Below are positions 1 through 8,915 of a stretch of 64,000 bases of DNA, piece after piece. Numbering within the stretch: the first letter of the stretch is position 1; each line of letters begins with the position of its first letter. Source of the stretch: Caulobacter sp. BK020 (GTDB lineage: Bacteria > Pseudomonadota > Alphaproteobacteria > Caulobacterales > Caulobacteraceae); assembly GCF_004342605.1 (NCBI RefSeq), contig NZ_SLZL01000014.1:59367-123366 (forward strand), read 5' to 3'. The translations under genes and the position numbers were made by a program. The notes beneath the pieces were generated by a model, which worked only from the letters and a program-made list of their open reading frames with translations, had not been told where the DNA came from and did not search any database.

Positions 1-492
1 GAAAAGACGTTCAGCATCAATAACGGCGCCTGGGGCTACACCCCCGAAGACAGCGTCCTGAGCACCGACCAGGTCGTGCGCCACCTGGTCGACGCCATCG
101 TGCGCAACGGCAATGTCCTGGCCAATGTCGGTCCGGACCGGGAGGGGGTCATTCCGCCGAAGCAGACCGAAACGCTGAAAGGCGTCGGGCTCTGGCTGAA
201 ACGCCACGGCCGGGCCGTCTACGGCACGCGCCCGGGACCGCTGCAGCCCGTCGACGGCGTCTACGGCATGACCACCGCCGGCGACAGCGCCTTCGTCCAT
301 ATCGTCGGCTGGCCCGCGGACGCGCTGTCGCTGCCGCCGCTGCCCAGGACGGTGGTGAGCGCCCGGAACCTGTCGGGCGAGGTCGTCAACTGGACCGCCG
401 ACGCCAAGGGCCACACCCTGTCCGTGCCGCCGTCGTCGCGCGGATCGGCCGTCACGGTGATCGAGCTGCGACTGGCGCCGGCCGCGACCTAG
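1..492 (+). CDS. alpha-L-fucosidase (GH29), C-terminal fragment
   Basis: This is a partial gene: the reading frame is open from the first base, so the 5' end lies outside the window and 163 residues remain. The segment SINNGAWGY followed by LVDAIVRNGNVLANVGP and then GVIPP matches the end of the GH29 catalytic barrel (family pattern: S..WGY, then the NG..LLN.GP loop). A small beta-sandwich-like tail follows (about residues 85-163). GH29 enzymes remove terminal alpha-L-fucose from glycans and are often periplasmic or secreted. The signal peptide and the catalytic Asp would be upstream, so neither can be checked. The family call is good; the exact substrate is not supported. Confidence 0.8.
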   Translation, partial: EKTFSINNGAWGYTPEDSVLSTDQVVRHLVDAIVRNGNVLANVGPDREGVIPPKQTETLKGVGLWLKRHGRAVYGTRPGPLQPVDGVYGMTTAGDSAFVHIVGWPADALSLPPLPRTVVSARNLSGEVVNWTADAKGHTLSVPPSSRGSAVTVIELRLAPAAT

Positions 493-580
493 AGAAAATT
501 TCCGGCCCGATGTCGAAATCGGGCCGCCTGGCGCGACTTCTCCTCGAAGGCCCCGCGGGGGCCTCGTCACGAGGAGCAGG

Positions 581-1237
581 ATGATGATCACGATCAGTGC
601 TTTCCGCTGGGTTCCGCCGTTCGCCCAGGGGCTGGTGCGCGACCTTCGCGTGCGTTGGGCCCTGGAGGAGGCCGGAATCCCGTACCGGACCCGCCTGCTG
701 GAGCAGGGTGAGCAGGGGACGGCCGCCTATCGCGAGATGCAGCCGTTCGGCCAGGCGCCCTACCTGCAGGACGGCGACTTCGTGATGTTCGAGAGCGGGG
801 CCATCGTGCTGCACATCGCCGACCGCTCGCCCGCCCTGGCGCCGTCCGGCCCGCAGGCGCGGCTGCGCATGCACACCTGGCTGATCGCCGCGCTCAACTC
901 GGTCGAGCCGGCCATCCAGAACCTGACCGCCATCGACCTGTTCCACGCCGACGAGGCCTGGGCCAAGGCGCGCCGGCCGGGCGCCGAGGCCTTCGCGATC
1001 TCACGGCTGGAGAGCCTGGCCGGCTGGCTGGCCGGTCGCGAATACCTGTCGGACGACCGGTTCACCGCCGCCGACCTGATGATGACCACCGTGCTGCGCT
1101 TCCCGCGCCAGACCGACCTGGTGACCTCCAACCCGGTGCTGGACGCCTATGTCCGCCGATGCGAGGCGCGCCCCGCCTTCCAGCGAGCCCTGGCGGCCCA
1201 GATGGCGACCTTCCAGGAAGCGGAAGAGGCGGCCTGA
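581..1237 (+). CDS. glutathione S-transferase family protein
   Basis: The product is 218 aa, normal for a cytosolic GST. The N-terminal thioredoxin-like half has the GST pattern ALEEAGIPYRTRLL, then PFGQAPYLQDGD (cis-Pro region) and FESGAIVLHIAD (glutathione-binding Glu-Ser). The helical C-terminal half contains YLSDDRFTAADLMMTTVL, the conserved N-capping box. GSTs conjugate or reduce electrophiles with glutathione; the substrate cannot be told. The start is ATG-ATG, preceded by GAGGAG about 6 bases upstream. It stands alone between the fucosidase and an exporter. It is one of three unrelated GST genes in the window. Confidence 0.88.
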   Translation: MMITISAFRWVPPFAQGLVRDLRVRWALEEAGIPYRTRLLEQGEQGTAAYREMQPFGQAPYLQDGDFVMFESGAIVLHIADRSPALAPSGPQARLRMHTWLIAALNSVEPAIQNLTAIDLFHADEAWAKARRPGAEAFAISRLESLAGWLAGREYLSDDRFTAADLMMTTVLRFPRQTDLVTSNPVLDAYVRRCEARPAFQRALAAQMATFQEAEEAA

Positions 1238-1314
1238 GTTCAATCCGGCCGAAACGAGAGGGCTCCGGGCGCTTTCGCCAAGCGTCCCGGAGCGTGGTCT
1301 GCTAACTCCCGGGC

Positions 1315-2259
1315 ATGGACCATAGACAGCGCCTGGCGATCGGACTTCTCTGCGGCCTCGTCGCCGGGGCCTTCTGGGGCGGGGTGTTCCTGGCGCCCAA
1401 GTTGCTGCACGCCTTCACGCCGCTGCAGATGACCGCCGGGCGCTACCTCTGCTACGGCCTGGCCTCGGCGGTGCTGCTGGCCCCCAGCGCGCGCGGCGTG
1501 CTGGCGCGCCTGACCCTGGCCGACTGGCGCGATCTGGCGGGCCTGAGCCTGCTGGGCAACATCGTCTACTATGTGGGCCTGGCGGTGTCGGTTCAGATCG
1601 CCGGCGTCGCCCCGGCCTCGCTGATCATCGGCCTCCTGCCCGTGACCATCACCCTGATCGGGGCCAAACCAGGGGAAGGCGTGGCCCTGCGCCGGCTGGC
1701 CGCGCCGCTGCTGCTGGTCGCGATCGGGGTGGCCTGCATCAATGTCGCCGCCTTCCAGACCGCCCGCGAGGTCGGGGTCGGACGGCTGGTCCTGGGCTTG
1801 CTGGCGGCGGTCGGGGCGCTGGCGGTGTGGACCGCCTACGCCGTCTGGAACGCCCGGCGCCTGGCCGCCACCCCGCGCTTCAACAGCCACGAATGGTCGC
1901 TGCTGACCGGCGTGGTCACCGGCCTTCTGTCGCTGCTGCTGGTGATCCCCGCCTTCCTGGGCGGCGCGTCGCACGCCCCGGCGGGCTGGACCCTGTTCTG
2001 GGGCGTCAGCCTGGCGGTGGCGCTGGGGGCCTCGGTGATCGGCAACGGCCTGTGGAACGCCGCCAGCCGGCTCCTGCCGCTCAGCCTGTCGGGCCAGCTG
2101 ATCGTCTTCGAGACCCTGTTCGCCCTGCTGTACGGCTTTCTGCACGACGCCCGCTGGCCGCTGCCGCTGGAGGCCGCCGCCATCGTCCTGATGCTGGCGG
2201 GGGTGCTGTGGTCGGTGCATCTGCATCGGCCGGAGGCCGAGGCTCATCCGGCGGAATAG
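1315..2259 (+). CDS. EamA/DMT-superfamily transporter
   Basis: The 314-aa protein is strongly hydrophobic, with about ten predicted membrane spans arranged as two EamA-like halves (roughly residues 10-150 and 165-305). The first half contains the typical GAFWGGVFLAPK start and LGNIVYYVGLAVSV. The drug/metabolite transporter superfamily moves small metabolites or drugs across the inner membrane, commonly as an exporter. Nothing in the sequence identifies the substrate. The ATG at 1315 fits the first membrane helix. The gene is followed by a palindromic intergenic repeat that could end its transcript. Confidence 0.85.
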   Translation: MDHRQRLAIGLLCGLVAGAFWGGVFLAPKLLHAFTPLQMTAGRYLCYGLASAVLLAPSARGVLARLTLADWRDLAGLSLLGNIVYYVGLAVSVQIAGVAPASLIIGLLPVTITLIGAKPGEGVALRRLAAPLLLVAIGVACINVAAFQTAREVGVGRLVLGLLAAVGALAVWTAYAVWNARRLAATPRFNSHEWSLLTGVVTGLLSLLLVIPAFLGGASHAPAGWTLFWGVSLAVALGASVIGNGLWNAASRLLPLSLSGQLIVFETLFALLYGFLHDARWPLPLEAAAIVLMLAGVLWSVHLHRPEAEAHPAE

Positions 2260-2264
2260 GGGCC

Positions 2265-2369
2265 GTGCGTCCTTCGAGGCCCGCTGCGCGGGCGCCTCAG
2301 GATGAGGAGCGTTGTTGCTGATTTCCTCATCCTGAGGTGCGAGGCGCAGCCGAGCCTCGAAGGACGCAC
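2265..2369. repeat. palindromic intergenic repeat, CGTCCTTCGAGGC type
   Basis: Perfect 16-bp arms at 2265-2280 and 2354-2369 (GTGCGTCCTTCGAGGC and its complement) enclose a second inverted pair, CCTCAGGATGAGGA and TCCTCATCCTGAGG. The whole element can fold into one long hairpin. It lies just after the EamA transporter stop and could act as a terminator or 3'-end stabiliser. I know similar elements from Caulobacterales and Rhizobiales intergenic regions, but only one copy is in this window. Confidence 0.85.
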
Positions 2370-2499
2370 GACCGTCCCGCGAACATGACCGCAACCTGAA
2401 CATCGCCGTTCAGATCGGGTTCAAGGCGAATTTGCGACAAAGGCCCCAACAGCGCCGCACCGGACTTCTTCCGGCCTGACGCTCTCAAGGAGCTACGCC

Positions 2500-2943
2500 A
2501 TGAAGACCTTTGGTCAGTTCACCAGGATCGCCGTCGCCGCGGCCGTGACCGGCGCCCTGGTCCTGCCCGCCTCGGCCGCCTTCGCCGGCGACCGCAGCAA
2601 CAAGACCGAACGCGCCATCCTCGGCGCCGTGATCGGCGGCATCGCCGGCGCGGCCCTGTCGGACGGCGACAAGGGCGGCATCGCCATCGGCGCCGTCGCC
2701 GGCGCCGCCCTGGGCGCCTCGACCGGCCACGGCGACCGCTACGACCGCGACCACCGCCGCTATTCCAGCGGCTATCGCGACAGCCGCTACGGCTATGGGT
2801 CCAGCTACAACAGCGGCTACGGCTACAACAGCGGCTACGGCCGTTCCTACGGCGACCGCTACGACCGCGACCGCCGCTACGACACCGGCTACCGCCATGA
2901 CGGCGGCCAGTACGGAAACGGCTATTACGGCCAGCGCCGCTAA
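2500..2943 (+). CDS. secreted glycine-zipper, Tyr/Arg-rich protein
   Basis: The 147-aa product has a signal peptide (hydrophobic about residues 9-22, cleavage near ASAAFA-GD). Residues about 40-72 form a glycine zipper (ILGAVIGGIAGAAL and IAIGAVAGAALGAS), a segment known from outer-membrane-associated proteins. The rest is low-complexity repeats of Tyr, Arg, Asp, Ser and Gly such as YGYNSGYG. The zipper suggests membrane insertion or oligomerisation; the tail may be disordered or bind the wall or surface. The start ATG at 2500 has AAGGAG upstream. A strong terminator follows. No specific function is known to me. Confidence 0.75.
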   Translation: MKTFGQFTRIAVAAAVTGALVLPASAAFAGDRSNKTERAILGAVIGGIAGAALSDGDKGGIAIGAVAGAALGASTGHGDRYDRDHRRYSSGYRDSRYGYGSSYNSGYGYNSGYGRSYGDRYDRDRRYDTGYRHDGGQYGNGYYGQRR

Positions 2944-2979
2944 CAGCCTCCCCTGACCGCCTTCGGGCCTGGGCGATCC

Positions 2980-3010
2980 GGCGCCGTCCCTTCGGGGGCG
3001 GCGCCTTTTT
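2980..3010 (+). terminator. rho-independent terminator
   Basis: A G+C-rich hairpin, GGCGCCGTCCC-TTCG-GGGGCGGCGCC, is closed by a TTCG tetraloop and followed immediately by five T residues. It lies 37 bases after the stop of the glycine-zipper gene and is placed to end that transcript before ptsP. Confidence 0.88.
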
Positions 3011-3159
3011 CGTGCGCGAACCACGATTTGAGCGCGAGCGGTCGCTGTGCGGCGCGCGAAATCTGCTATAGCCCGGCTAAGGGCGATGCGGCTTCTTAAC
3101 CTTCGACGCGTTCTGTCGGGACCAGCCGTATCGGACCATTGGGGAGTGCGCGCTTAGAC

Positions 3160-5424
3160 ATGGCGGCGTCCGGGATCGCTGTTCGGGGACCACGCAGCCT
3201 GCTTCGGCAGATTCGCGAGGCCATGGCCGGGGGCGGACCCGCCCAGGCCAAGCTCGACATGGTGGTGCGCACCATCGCCATCTCGATGGTCGCCGAGGTC
3301 TGCTCGATCTATCTGCGCCGCGCCTCGGGCGACCTGGAGTTGTTCGCCACCGAAGGCCTGTCGCGCGACGCCGTCCACGTCACCCGGATGAAGCCCGGCG
3401 AAGGCCTGGTCGGCGAGACCATGCGCCTGGGCCGGCCGCTGAACCTGTCCGACGCCGCCAGCCATCCTCAGTTCTCGTACCGCCCGGAAACCGGCGAAGA
3501 CCCCTATCACGCCTTCCTGGCCGTGCCGTTGCTGCGCGGCGGCCGCACGATCGGCGTGCTGGTCGTCCAGAACCGCACCGAGCGGGTCTATGACGAGGAG
3601 GAGGTCGAGGACCTGCAGATCATCGCCATGGTGCTGGCCGAGATGGTCAGTTCCGGCGAACTGCTGGGCCAGGGCGAGCTCAAGGACGTCGACATCGCGC
3701 CGCACAAGCCCGAGCGGCTGAAGGGCGCGCGCTTCGCCGAGGGTCTGGCCTACGGCGTGGCCGTGCTGCACGAGCAGCCGGTGGCCCCCGAGCAGCTGCT
3801 GTCCGACGACGCCCTGGCCGAGGAGGCCCGGCTGAAATGGGCCATCGAGGCGCTGCAGACCCAGATCGACGAGATGCTGGAGGGCCAGCACGGCCTGGTC
3901 GGCGCCTCGTACGAGGTGCTCGAGACTTACCGGATGTTCGCCCACGACCGGGGCTGGAACCGGTCGCTGCAGGAGGCCGTGCGCTCGGGCCTGACCGCCG
4001 AGGCCGCGGTCGAGCGCGTGCGATCCGAGCATCGCGCCCGGCTGGGCCAGGCCCGCGATCCCTATCTGCGCGAGCGGCTGCACGACCTGGAAGACCTGAA
4101 CGACCGGCTGCTGCGCCACCTGGCCGGCGACGTCCACGCCGTGCGGGTGCTGCCCGAGGACGCGATCCTGATCGCCCGGAACCTGGGTCCCGCCGACCTG
4201 CTGGAATACGACCGCACCAAGCTCAAGGGCATCCTGCTGGAGGAAGGCTCGGCCGCCAGCCACGCCGGCATCGTCGCCCGGGCCCTGGACATCCCCTGCG
4301 TCGGCCGCCTGGCCGGCCTGCGCGACCGGGTCAGCGAGGGCGATCCGGTGGTGGTCGACGCCGAGACCGCCGAGGCCTGGCTGCGGCCGCGCGCCGACGT
4401 GATCAAGGCGCTGCGGGCCCGGATGGAGGTCCGCGCCCAGCGCAAGGCCGAGTTCGCGCGTATCAGAGATACGCCAGCGGTCACGAAAGACGGCGACAAG
4501 GTCACCCTGCTGATGAACGCCGGCCTGGCCGTCGACCTGGACATCCTGGGCGAGACCGGGGCCGAGGGCATCGGCCTGTTCCGCACCGAGTTCCAGTTCA
4601 TGGTCGCCGAGGAGATGCCCCGGCTGGAGGCCCAGACGGCGCTCTACGAGAAGGTGCTGGAGGCCGCCAACGGCATGCCGGTGACCTTCCGCACCCTCGA
4701 CCTGGGCGGCGACAAGCTGCTGCCGTACATGGAGCTGGAGCGCGAGGACAATCCGGCCCTGGGCTGGCGCGCAGTGCGCATGGGCCTGGACCGTCCGGCC
4801 CTGCTGCGCATGCAGATCCGGGCCCTGATCAAGGCCGCCCGGGGGCGGGAGCTGCGGATCATGTTCCCGCTGGTGGCCAATGTGGACGAATTCCGCGCCG
4901 CCCGGGCCTTCGTCGACCAGGAGGTCGCCTGGGCCCTGAAGCGCGGCCGTCCCGAGCCGGCCCGCCTGGACGTCGGGGCGATGATCGAGGCGCCGTCACT
5001 GCTGTGGCATCTGGACGCACTTTTGCCGATGACCGACTTCGTTTCGGTCGGCACCAACGACCTGATGCAGTATTTGTTCGCCGCCGATCGGGGCAATCCA
5101 AGGGTTTCGGACCGCTACGATCCCCTGTCGCCGGCCGCGCTGCGGGCGCTGAAGACCATCCAGCAGGCCTGTTTCGACACCGGGACGGCGGTCTCGGTCT
5201 GCGGCGAGATGGCGGGGCGGCCGCTCGAGGCCTTCGCCTTGCTGGCCTTGGGTTTCGACCGCCTGTCGATGCCGCCGGCGGGGATCGGGCCGGTCAAGCA
5301 GATGGTGCTGTCGTGCGATCGCGAGGCCGCCCGGCGCAATGTCGAGGCCCTGCTGAAGACCTCGGCCGGATCGCTCCGTGGCGAGATCGAAACCCTGGCG
5401 CGCAAGCTTTACGTCGCCATCTAG
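3160..5424 (+). CDS. ptsP: phosphoenolpyruvate-protein phosphotransferase EI-Ntr
   Basis: The 754-aa protein has three parts. An N-terminal GAF domain (about residues 10-165) is the nitrogen-sensing module that separates EI-Ntr from sugar-PTS enzyme I. A swivelling phosphohistidine domain carries His368 in AASHAGIVAR, the residue that takes phosphate from PEP. A PEP-binding TIM barrel (from about 440) contains GIGLFRTEFQFM, the metal-binding GTNDLMQY loop and Cys681 in SVCGEMAG. It feeds the NPr/EIIA-Ntr relay, which controls nitrogen and stress responses; in Caulobacter this relay affects (p)ppGpp (established knowledge). The ATG at 3160 is preferred over an in-frame TTG at 3139 because it leaves GGGGAG upstream and fits family length. 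Confidence 0.95.
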   Translation: MAASGIAVRGPRSLLRQIREAMAGGGPAQAKLDMVVRTIAISMVAEVCSIYLRRASGDLELFATEGLSRDAVHVTRMKPGEGLVGETMRLGRPLNLSDAASHPQFSYRPETGEDPYHAFLAVPLLRGGRTIGVLVVQNRTERVYDEEEVEDLQIIAMVLAEMVSSGELLGQGELKDVDIAPHKPERLKGARFAEGLAYGVAVLHEQPVAPEQLLSDDALAEEARLKWAIEALQTQIDEMLEGQHGLVGASYEVLETYRMFAHDRGWNRSLQEAVRSGLTAEAAVERVRSEHRARLGQARDPYLRERLHDLEDLNDRLLRHLAGDVHAVRVLPEDAILIARNLGPADLLEYDRTKLKGILLEEGSAASHAGIVARALDIPCVGRLAGLRDRVSEGDPVVVDAETAEAWLRPRADVIKALRARMEVRAQRKAEFARIRDTPAVTKDGDKVTLLMNAGLAVDLDILGETGAEGIGLFRTEFQFMVAEEMPRLEAQTALYEKVLEAANGMPVTFRTLDLGGDKLLPYMELEREDNPALGWRAVRMGLDRPALLRMQIRALIKAARGRELRIMFPLVANVDEFRAARAFVDQEVAWALKRGRPEPARLDVGAMIEAPSLLWHLDALLPMTDFVSVGTNDLMQYLFAADRGNPRVSDRYDPLSPAALRALKTIQQACFDTGTAVSVCGEMAGRPLEAFALLALGFDRLSMPPAGIGPVKQMVLSCDREAARRNVEALLKTSAGSLRGEIETLARKLYVAI

Positions 5425-5593
5425 ACACGACGCGGATTAACCAAGCGCGGCTTTATAGTTTATTGAATCCCGCGACTTACTTTGATATCGACCATAAAGT
5501 ATTAACATTTCCCGGTCAGGGTGGCTGGGATAGCGCGTCGGGCTCGTCTCCCGGGTGGGGCGAAGGTCTCCGGCGTCGCGATTTTGGGGTATC

Positions 5594-6682
5594 ATGGCAG
5601 CCATGCCGCTGGATACGGGCAGGGTTTCGCACTTGCAGCTGGTCGCCGACAGCGAGGGCGAGGACGCGCCGATGGCCGCCCAACACCCTTCCGTCGATCA
5701 CGGCGCCGACATCGGCGCGGCCCTGCGCGCCGCCCGCGCGTTCCGTGGCCTGACGCTGCAGGACGTCGCCGACGCCACTCGCATCCGCCAGAGCTATATC
5801 GAGGCGCTGGAAGCCCTGCGCCTGGACGAGCTGCCCTCGCGCCCGTTCACGATCGGCTATGTGAAGTCCTACGCCAAGGTTCTGGGCCTGGACGACGACG
5901 CCGCCGTGGCCCGCTTCAAGCTGGACGCGCCCGAGGACAGCGAGCCGCTGCGCGCCCCGGTGGGCGTGCACCGCGAGCGCGATCCGCGCCTGGGCCTGAT
6001 CCTGGCGCTCGGCGTGCTGGTCGTGGCCGCCATCGTGCTGTGGAACGTCGCCCAGCGCGCCATCGCCAAGGACACGCCGCCGGCCCAGGTGGCCCCGGCC
6101 CAGGCGACCGCCGCCGTCGCCGCCCCGGCCGCCGTTCCGGTCGATCCCGGCGCCGCGCCCGGTTCGGTGTCGCTGGGCGCGCCCCTGCCGGCCCCGGTCG
6201 AGTCGACCACGCCGGAGCCCTACAAGACCCCCGGCCTCGAGGACGCCGCCGCCAACGGCGGTTCGGCCGACGCGGTCAGCGCCGCCGCCAAGGCCCGCGC
6301 GGCCGAGGCGGCCAAGGCCGGCGCCGACCCCAGCCAGGCGGTCAATGTCGGCGCGCCGTTCCGGCCGAAGGGCGCGGTCTACGGCGCGGCCCAGGCCGAC
6401 GCCTCGGGCCTGATCCTGCAGGCCCGCAAGCCCGGCTCGCTGACCGTGCACGACGCGGCGGGCGCCATCTACTTCACCCGCTGGATGGCGGCCGGCGAGG
6501 CGTTCCGCGCCCCGCGCAACGGCGGCCTGATCGCCGAGGTCTCCGATCCGGCGGTGTTCGAGGTCTATAACGGCGGCGTCCTGACCAGCCGCATGCCGAG
6601 CGCCACCGCCGCCCTGGGCAAGCTGACCGTCGTCCCCGCCGCGCCGGTCGCGGCCCCCCAACCGGCCAAGCCGCAAGGCTGA
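5594..6682 (+). CDS. RodZ-like HTH membrane protein (HTH_25, DUF4115)
   Basis: The 362-aa protein has an N-terminal Xre-like helix-turn-helix (about residues 40-105) in the form found in RodZ and relatives (IGAALRAARAFRGLTLQDVA, IRQSYIEALE, FTIGYVKSYAKVLGLD). One membrane span follows at about 137-155 (LILALGVLVVAAIVLW), then an Ala/Pro-rich periplasmic linker and a C-terminal beta domain of DUF4115 type (SLTVHDAAGAIYFTRWM). RodZ links MreB to the cell-wall machinery. Whether this is the true RodZ or a paralogue cannot be settled here, because the DUF4115 core is shared. GGGG lies 5 bases before the ATG at 5594; an ATG at 5603 is also possible. Confidence 0.78.
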   Translation: MAAMPLDTGRVSHLQLVADSEGEDAPMAAQHPSVDHGADIGAALRAARAFRGLTLQDVADATRIRQSYIEALEALRLDELPSRPFTIGYVKSYAKVLGLDDDAAVARFKLDAPEDSEPLRAPVGVHRERDPRLGLILALGVLVVAAIVLWNVAQRAIAKDTPPAQVAPAQATAAVAAPAAVPVDPGAAPGSVSLGAPLPAPVESTTPEPYKTPGLEDAAANGGSADAVSAAAKARAAEAAKAGADPSQAVNVGAPFRPKGAVYGAAQADASGLILQARKPGSLTVHDAAGAIYFTRWMAAGEAFRAPRNGGLIAEVSDPAVFEVYNGGVLTSRMPSATAALGKLTVVPAAPVAAPQPAKPQG

Positions 6683-6706
6683 TCCGCTCCACCGGCGGGC
6701 GTGGGA

Positions 6707-7513
6707 TCAGCCCCGGCCGCGGCCCGACTTCGCGAACAGCAGGTCCGACCAGTTCCAGGACCGCGAGCCCAGAGCCAGGCGCGGCGCGCCGGGGCTGTCG
6801 CTGAGCGAGATCAGCACGAGGCCCCGCATCGGGTCGTCGCGACAGGCCTTGGGCGCGAACGCCACCTCCAGCATGATCAGTTCGCGCACGCCGGCCAGGC
6901 CCTTGCCCTCCTGGCCCGGGCTCTGCACCCAGTCGCCGTTCCAGACCAGCACCGCCTTGCCCCGGGCCGCGGCCTCGGGGTGGACCTGGGCCAGGGCGGC
7001 GCGGACGCGGGGGTTCCTGCGCAGGGCGTCCTGCAGCAGCTGGACCATGTCGCACCCGCCGCCGCCCGGACCGCTTCCGGCGCCGCCGGCCCCCGATCCG
7101 CCGCCGGCCGTGGCCGCGCCGATTAGGTCGGCCTCGCCCAGCTCGGCGACCACCACCGGCTTGGGCGCGGGCTTGGCGGGCAGGGGCTCGACCTCGGGCG
7201 GCGGAACCAGGCGCGGCTGGCGGACGGGCAGCTTGGGCGGCGAGCGCTTGGCCGGGGCCGGGGCGCCGGCCGGCTCGGGCGCCAATTTCGGCGGTTCAGG
7301 CGGCGGAGGCGGTGGCGGCTCGTACAGGGCGACGCTGATCGGCTCCGGTTCGGGCAGGGTCGGCGGCTGCACCCGCACCGCCATCACGGCCAGCAGCAGG
7401 GCGGCATGGGCCGCGACGCTGATCCCGGCGGCGACCAGGCCGTCCGCCTTCGCGCGCCGGCGGGGACGCGGCGTCGGGACCAGGGGATCGTAGACCTGCG
7501 GCCGACCGCTCAT
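6707..7513 (-). CDS. TonB-like energy-transducer family protein
   Basis: The 268-aa protein has a short cytoplasmic Arg-rich N-terminus, one membrane anchor at about residues 28-48 (VAAGISVAAHAALLLAVMAV), then a long Pro-rich periplasmic stretch (EPPPPPPPEPPKLAPEP) and a Gly-rich linker. The C-terminal domain (about 160-250) does not show the classic TonB YP motif but resembles the compact alpha/beta domain seen in many alphaproteobacterial TonB-like proteins. TonB proteins carry proton-motive energy to outer-membrane receptors. No ExbB/ExbD or receptor gene is adjacent, so its partner is unknown. GGAG lies 6 bases before the ATG at 7513, which rules out the longer in-frame start. Confidence 0.7.
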   Translation of the reverse strand: MSGRPQVYDPLVPTPRPRRRAKADGLVAAGISVAAHAALLLAVMAVRVQPPTLPEPEPISVALYEPPPPPPPEPPKLAPEPAGAPAPAKRSPPKLPVRQPRLVPPPEVEPLPAKPAPKPVVVAELGEADLIGAATAGGGSGAGGAGSGPGGGGCDMVQLLQDALRRNPRVRAALAQVHPEAAARGKAVLVWNGDWVQSPGQEGKGLAGVRELIMLEVAFAPKACRDDPMRGLVLISLSDSPGAPRLALGSRSWNWSDLLFAKSGRGRG

Positions 7514-7648
7514 CGAAACTCCGTTTTCGGCGCGTTGGCGCCGCCCGTGGGACGAACCAGAGACCATCGCCGCGCGTCAGGATCGTGGCGCCCGTGACAT
7601 TTCCGCGATCCTCTTGGGTTCCGGGGCCAAACCCCTTAGATTGGCGGC

Positions 7649-8788
7649 ATGTCCGCAGACCACACGCACGTCCGTCCCTGGCGCCAGATCGCGCGCCGGC
7701 AATCGCGCAAGATCCGCGTCGGCAATGTCGAGGTGGGCGGCGACGCACCGATCTCGGTGCAGTCGATGACCAACACCCTGACCAGCGACGCGGCGGCGAC
7801 GCTGGAGCAGATCCGCCAGCTGGAGGAGGCCGGGGCCGACATCGTCCGGGTCTCGTGCCCCGACGTCGACTCCACCGCGGCCTTCAGGACCATCGCCCGC
7901 GAGGCCAAGGTCCCGCTCGTGGCCGACATCCACTTCCACTACAAGCGCGGCATTGAGGCGGCCCAGGCCGGCGCGGCCTGCCTGCGGATCAATCCGGGCA
8001 ACATCGGCAGCCCCGACCGCGTGCGCGACGTCATCCAGGCGGCCCGCGACCACGGCTGCTCGATGCGGATCGGCGTCAACGCCGGCTCGCTGGAGCGCGA
8101 ACTGCTGGAGAAGTACGGCGAGCCGTGCCCCGACGCCATGGTCGAGAGCGCCCTGAACCACGCCCGCATCCTGCAGGACCACGACTTCCACGAGTTCAAG
8201 ATCTCGGTGAAGGCGTCCGACCCGTTCATGACGGTGGCCGCCTACTACCAGCTGGCCGAGCGGATCGACTGCCCGCTGCACCTGGGCGTCACCGAGGCCG
8301 GGGCCCTGCGCACCGGCACGGTCAAGTCGTCGATCGGCATCGGCTCGATGCTGTGGGCCGGCATCGGCGACACCATCCGCGTCAGCCTGGCCGCCGATCC
8401 GGTCGAGGAGATCAAGGTCGGCTTCGACATCCTCAAGTCGCTGGGCCTGCGCCACCGCGGGGTCAACATCATCGCCTGCCCGTCCTGCGCCCGCCAGGGC
8501 TTCAACGTCATCAAGACGGTCGAGATCCTTGAGCAGCGCCTGGCCCACATCAGCCAGCCGATGTCGCTGTCGATCATCGGCTGCGTGGTCAACGGCCCCG
8601 GCGAGGCGCTGATGACCGACCTCGGCTTCACCGGCGGCGGGGCGGGGTCGGGCATGATCTACATGGCCGGCAAGCCCGACCACAAGCAGTCCAACGACGG
8701 CATGATCGACCACATCGTCGAACTGGTCGAACAGCGCGCGGCCCAGCTGAAGGCCGACGCCGAAGCCAAGGCGATCGCGGCGGAGTAG
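7649..8788 (+). CDS. ispG: 4-hydroxy-3-methylbut-2-enyl-diphosphate synthase
   Basis: The 379-aa protein matches IspG (GcpE) throughout: the N-terminal TIM barrel starts with [20 protein letters not shown] and contains VADIHFHYK and [10 protein letters not shown]. The C-terminal domain carries the [4Fe-4S] ligands Cys277 and Cys280 (CPSC) and Cys312 (GCVVNGPGE), with Glu319 as the fourth ligand. It reduces MEcPP to HMBPP in the MEP route to isoprenoids and needs reduced ferredoxin or flavodoxin. It reads as a single-gene unit; TonB-like is divergent upstream and a palindromic repeat follows. Confidence 0.97.
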   Translation: MSADHTHVRPWRQIARRQSRKIRVGNVEVGGDAPISVQSMTNTLTSDAAATLEQIRQLEEAGADIVRVSCPDVDSTAAFRTIAREAKVPLVADIHFHYKRGIEAAQAGAACLRINPGNIGSPDRVRDVIQAARDHGCSMRIGVNAGSLERELLEKYGEPCPDAMVESALNHARILQDHDFHEFKISVKASDPFMTVAAYYQLAERIDCPLHLGVTEAGALRTGTVKSSIGIGSMLWAGIGDTIRVSLAADPVEEIKVGFDILKSLGLRHRGVNIIACPSCARQGFNVIKTVEILEQRLAHISQPMSLSIIGCVVNGPGEALMTDLGFTGGGAGSGMIYMAGKPDHKQSNDGMIDHIVELVEQRAAQLKADAEAKAIAAE

Positions 8789-8794
8789 GATCTG

Positions 8795-8912
8795 CTTGCC
8801 CCCTACGGGTCGCTTCGCGACCGTCTTCCCCCAATAGGCGGAAGAGCCTAGGCGCGAAGGCTCCGCCCCCTATGGGGGCGGACAGACCGCGAAGCGGTCA
8901 GGTGGGGGCAAG
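8795..8912. repeat. family R1 palindromic repeat (CTTGCCCCC...GGGGGCAAG), copy 1
   Basis: A 118-bp imperfect palindrome begins CTTGCCCCCTACGG and ends GGTGGGGGCAAG. Internal blocks are TCGCTTCGCGA, CTTCCCCC, GGCTCCGCCCCC and CCGCGAAGCGGTCA. The same consensus recurs at 43039-43154, 49714-49830, 50897-51009 and 56094-56210, with a half copy near 15069. It encodes nothing and can fold into a long hairpin. Here it separates the convergent ispG and OsmC genes. Confidence 0.92.
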
Positions 8913-8915
8913 TGA

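Noticed and set aside
5425..5593. CtrA binding site in the A+T-rich stretch (GATTAACC, TTAACA)
   Set aside because: Only half sites are present; the paired TTAA-N7-TTAA was not found.
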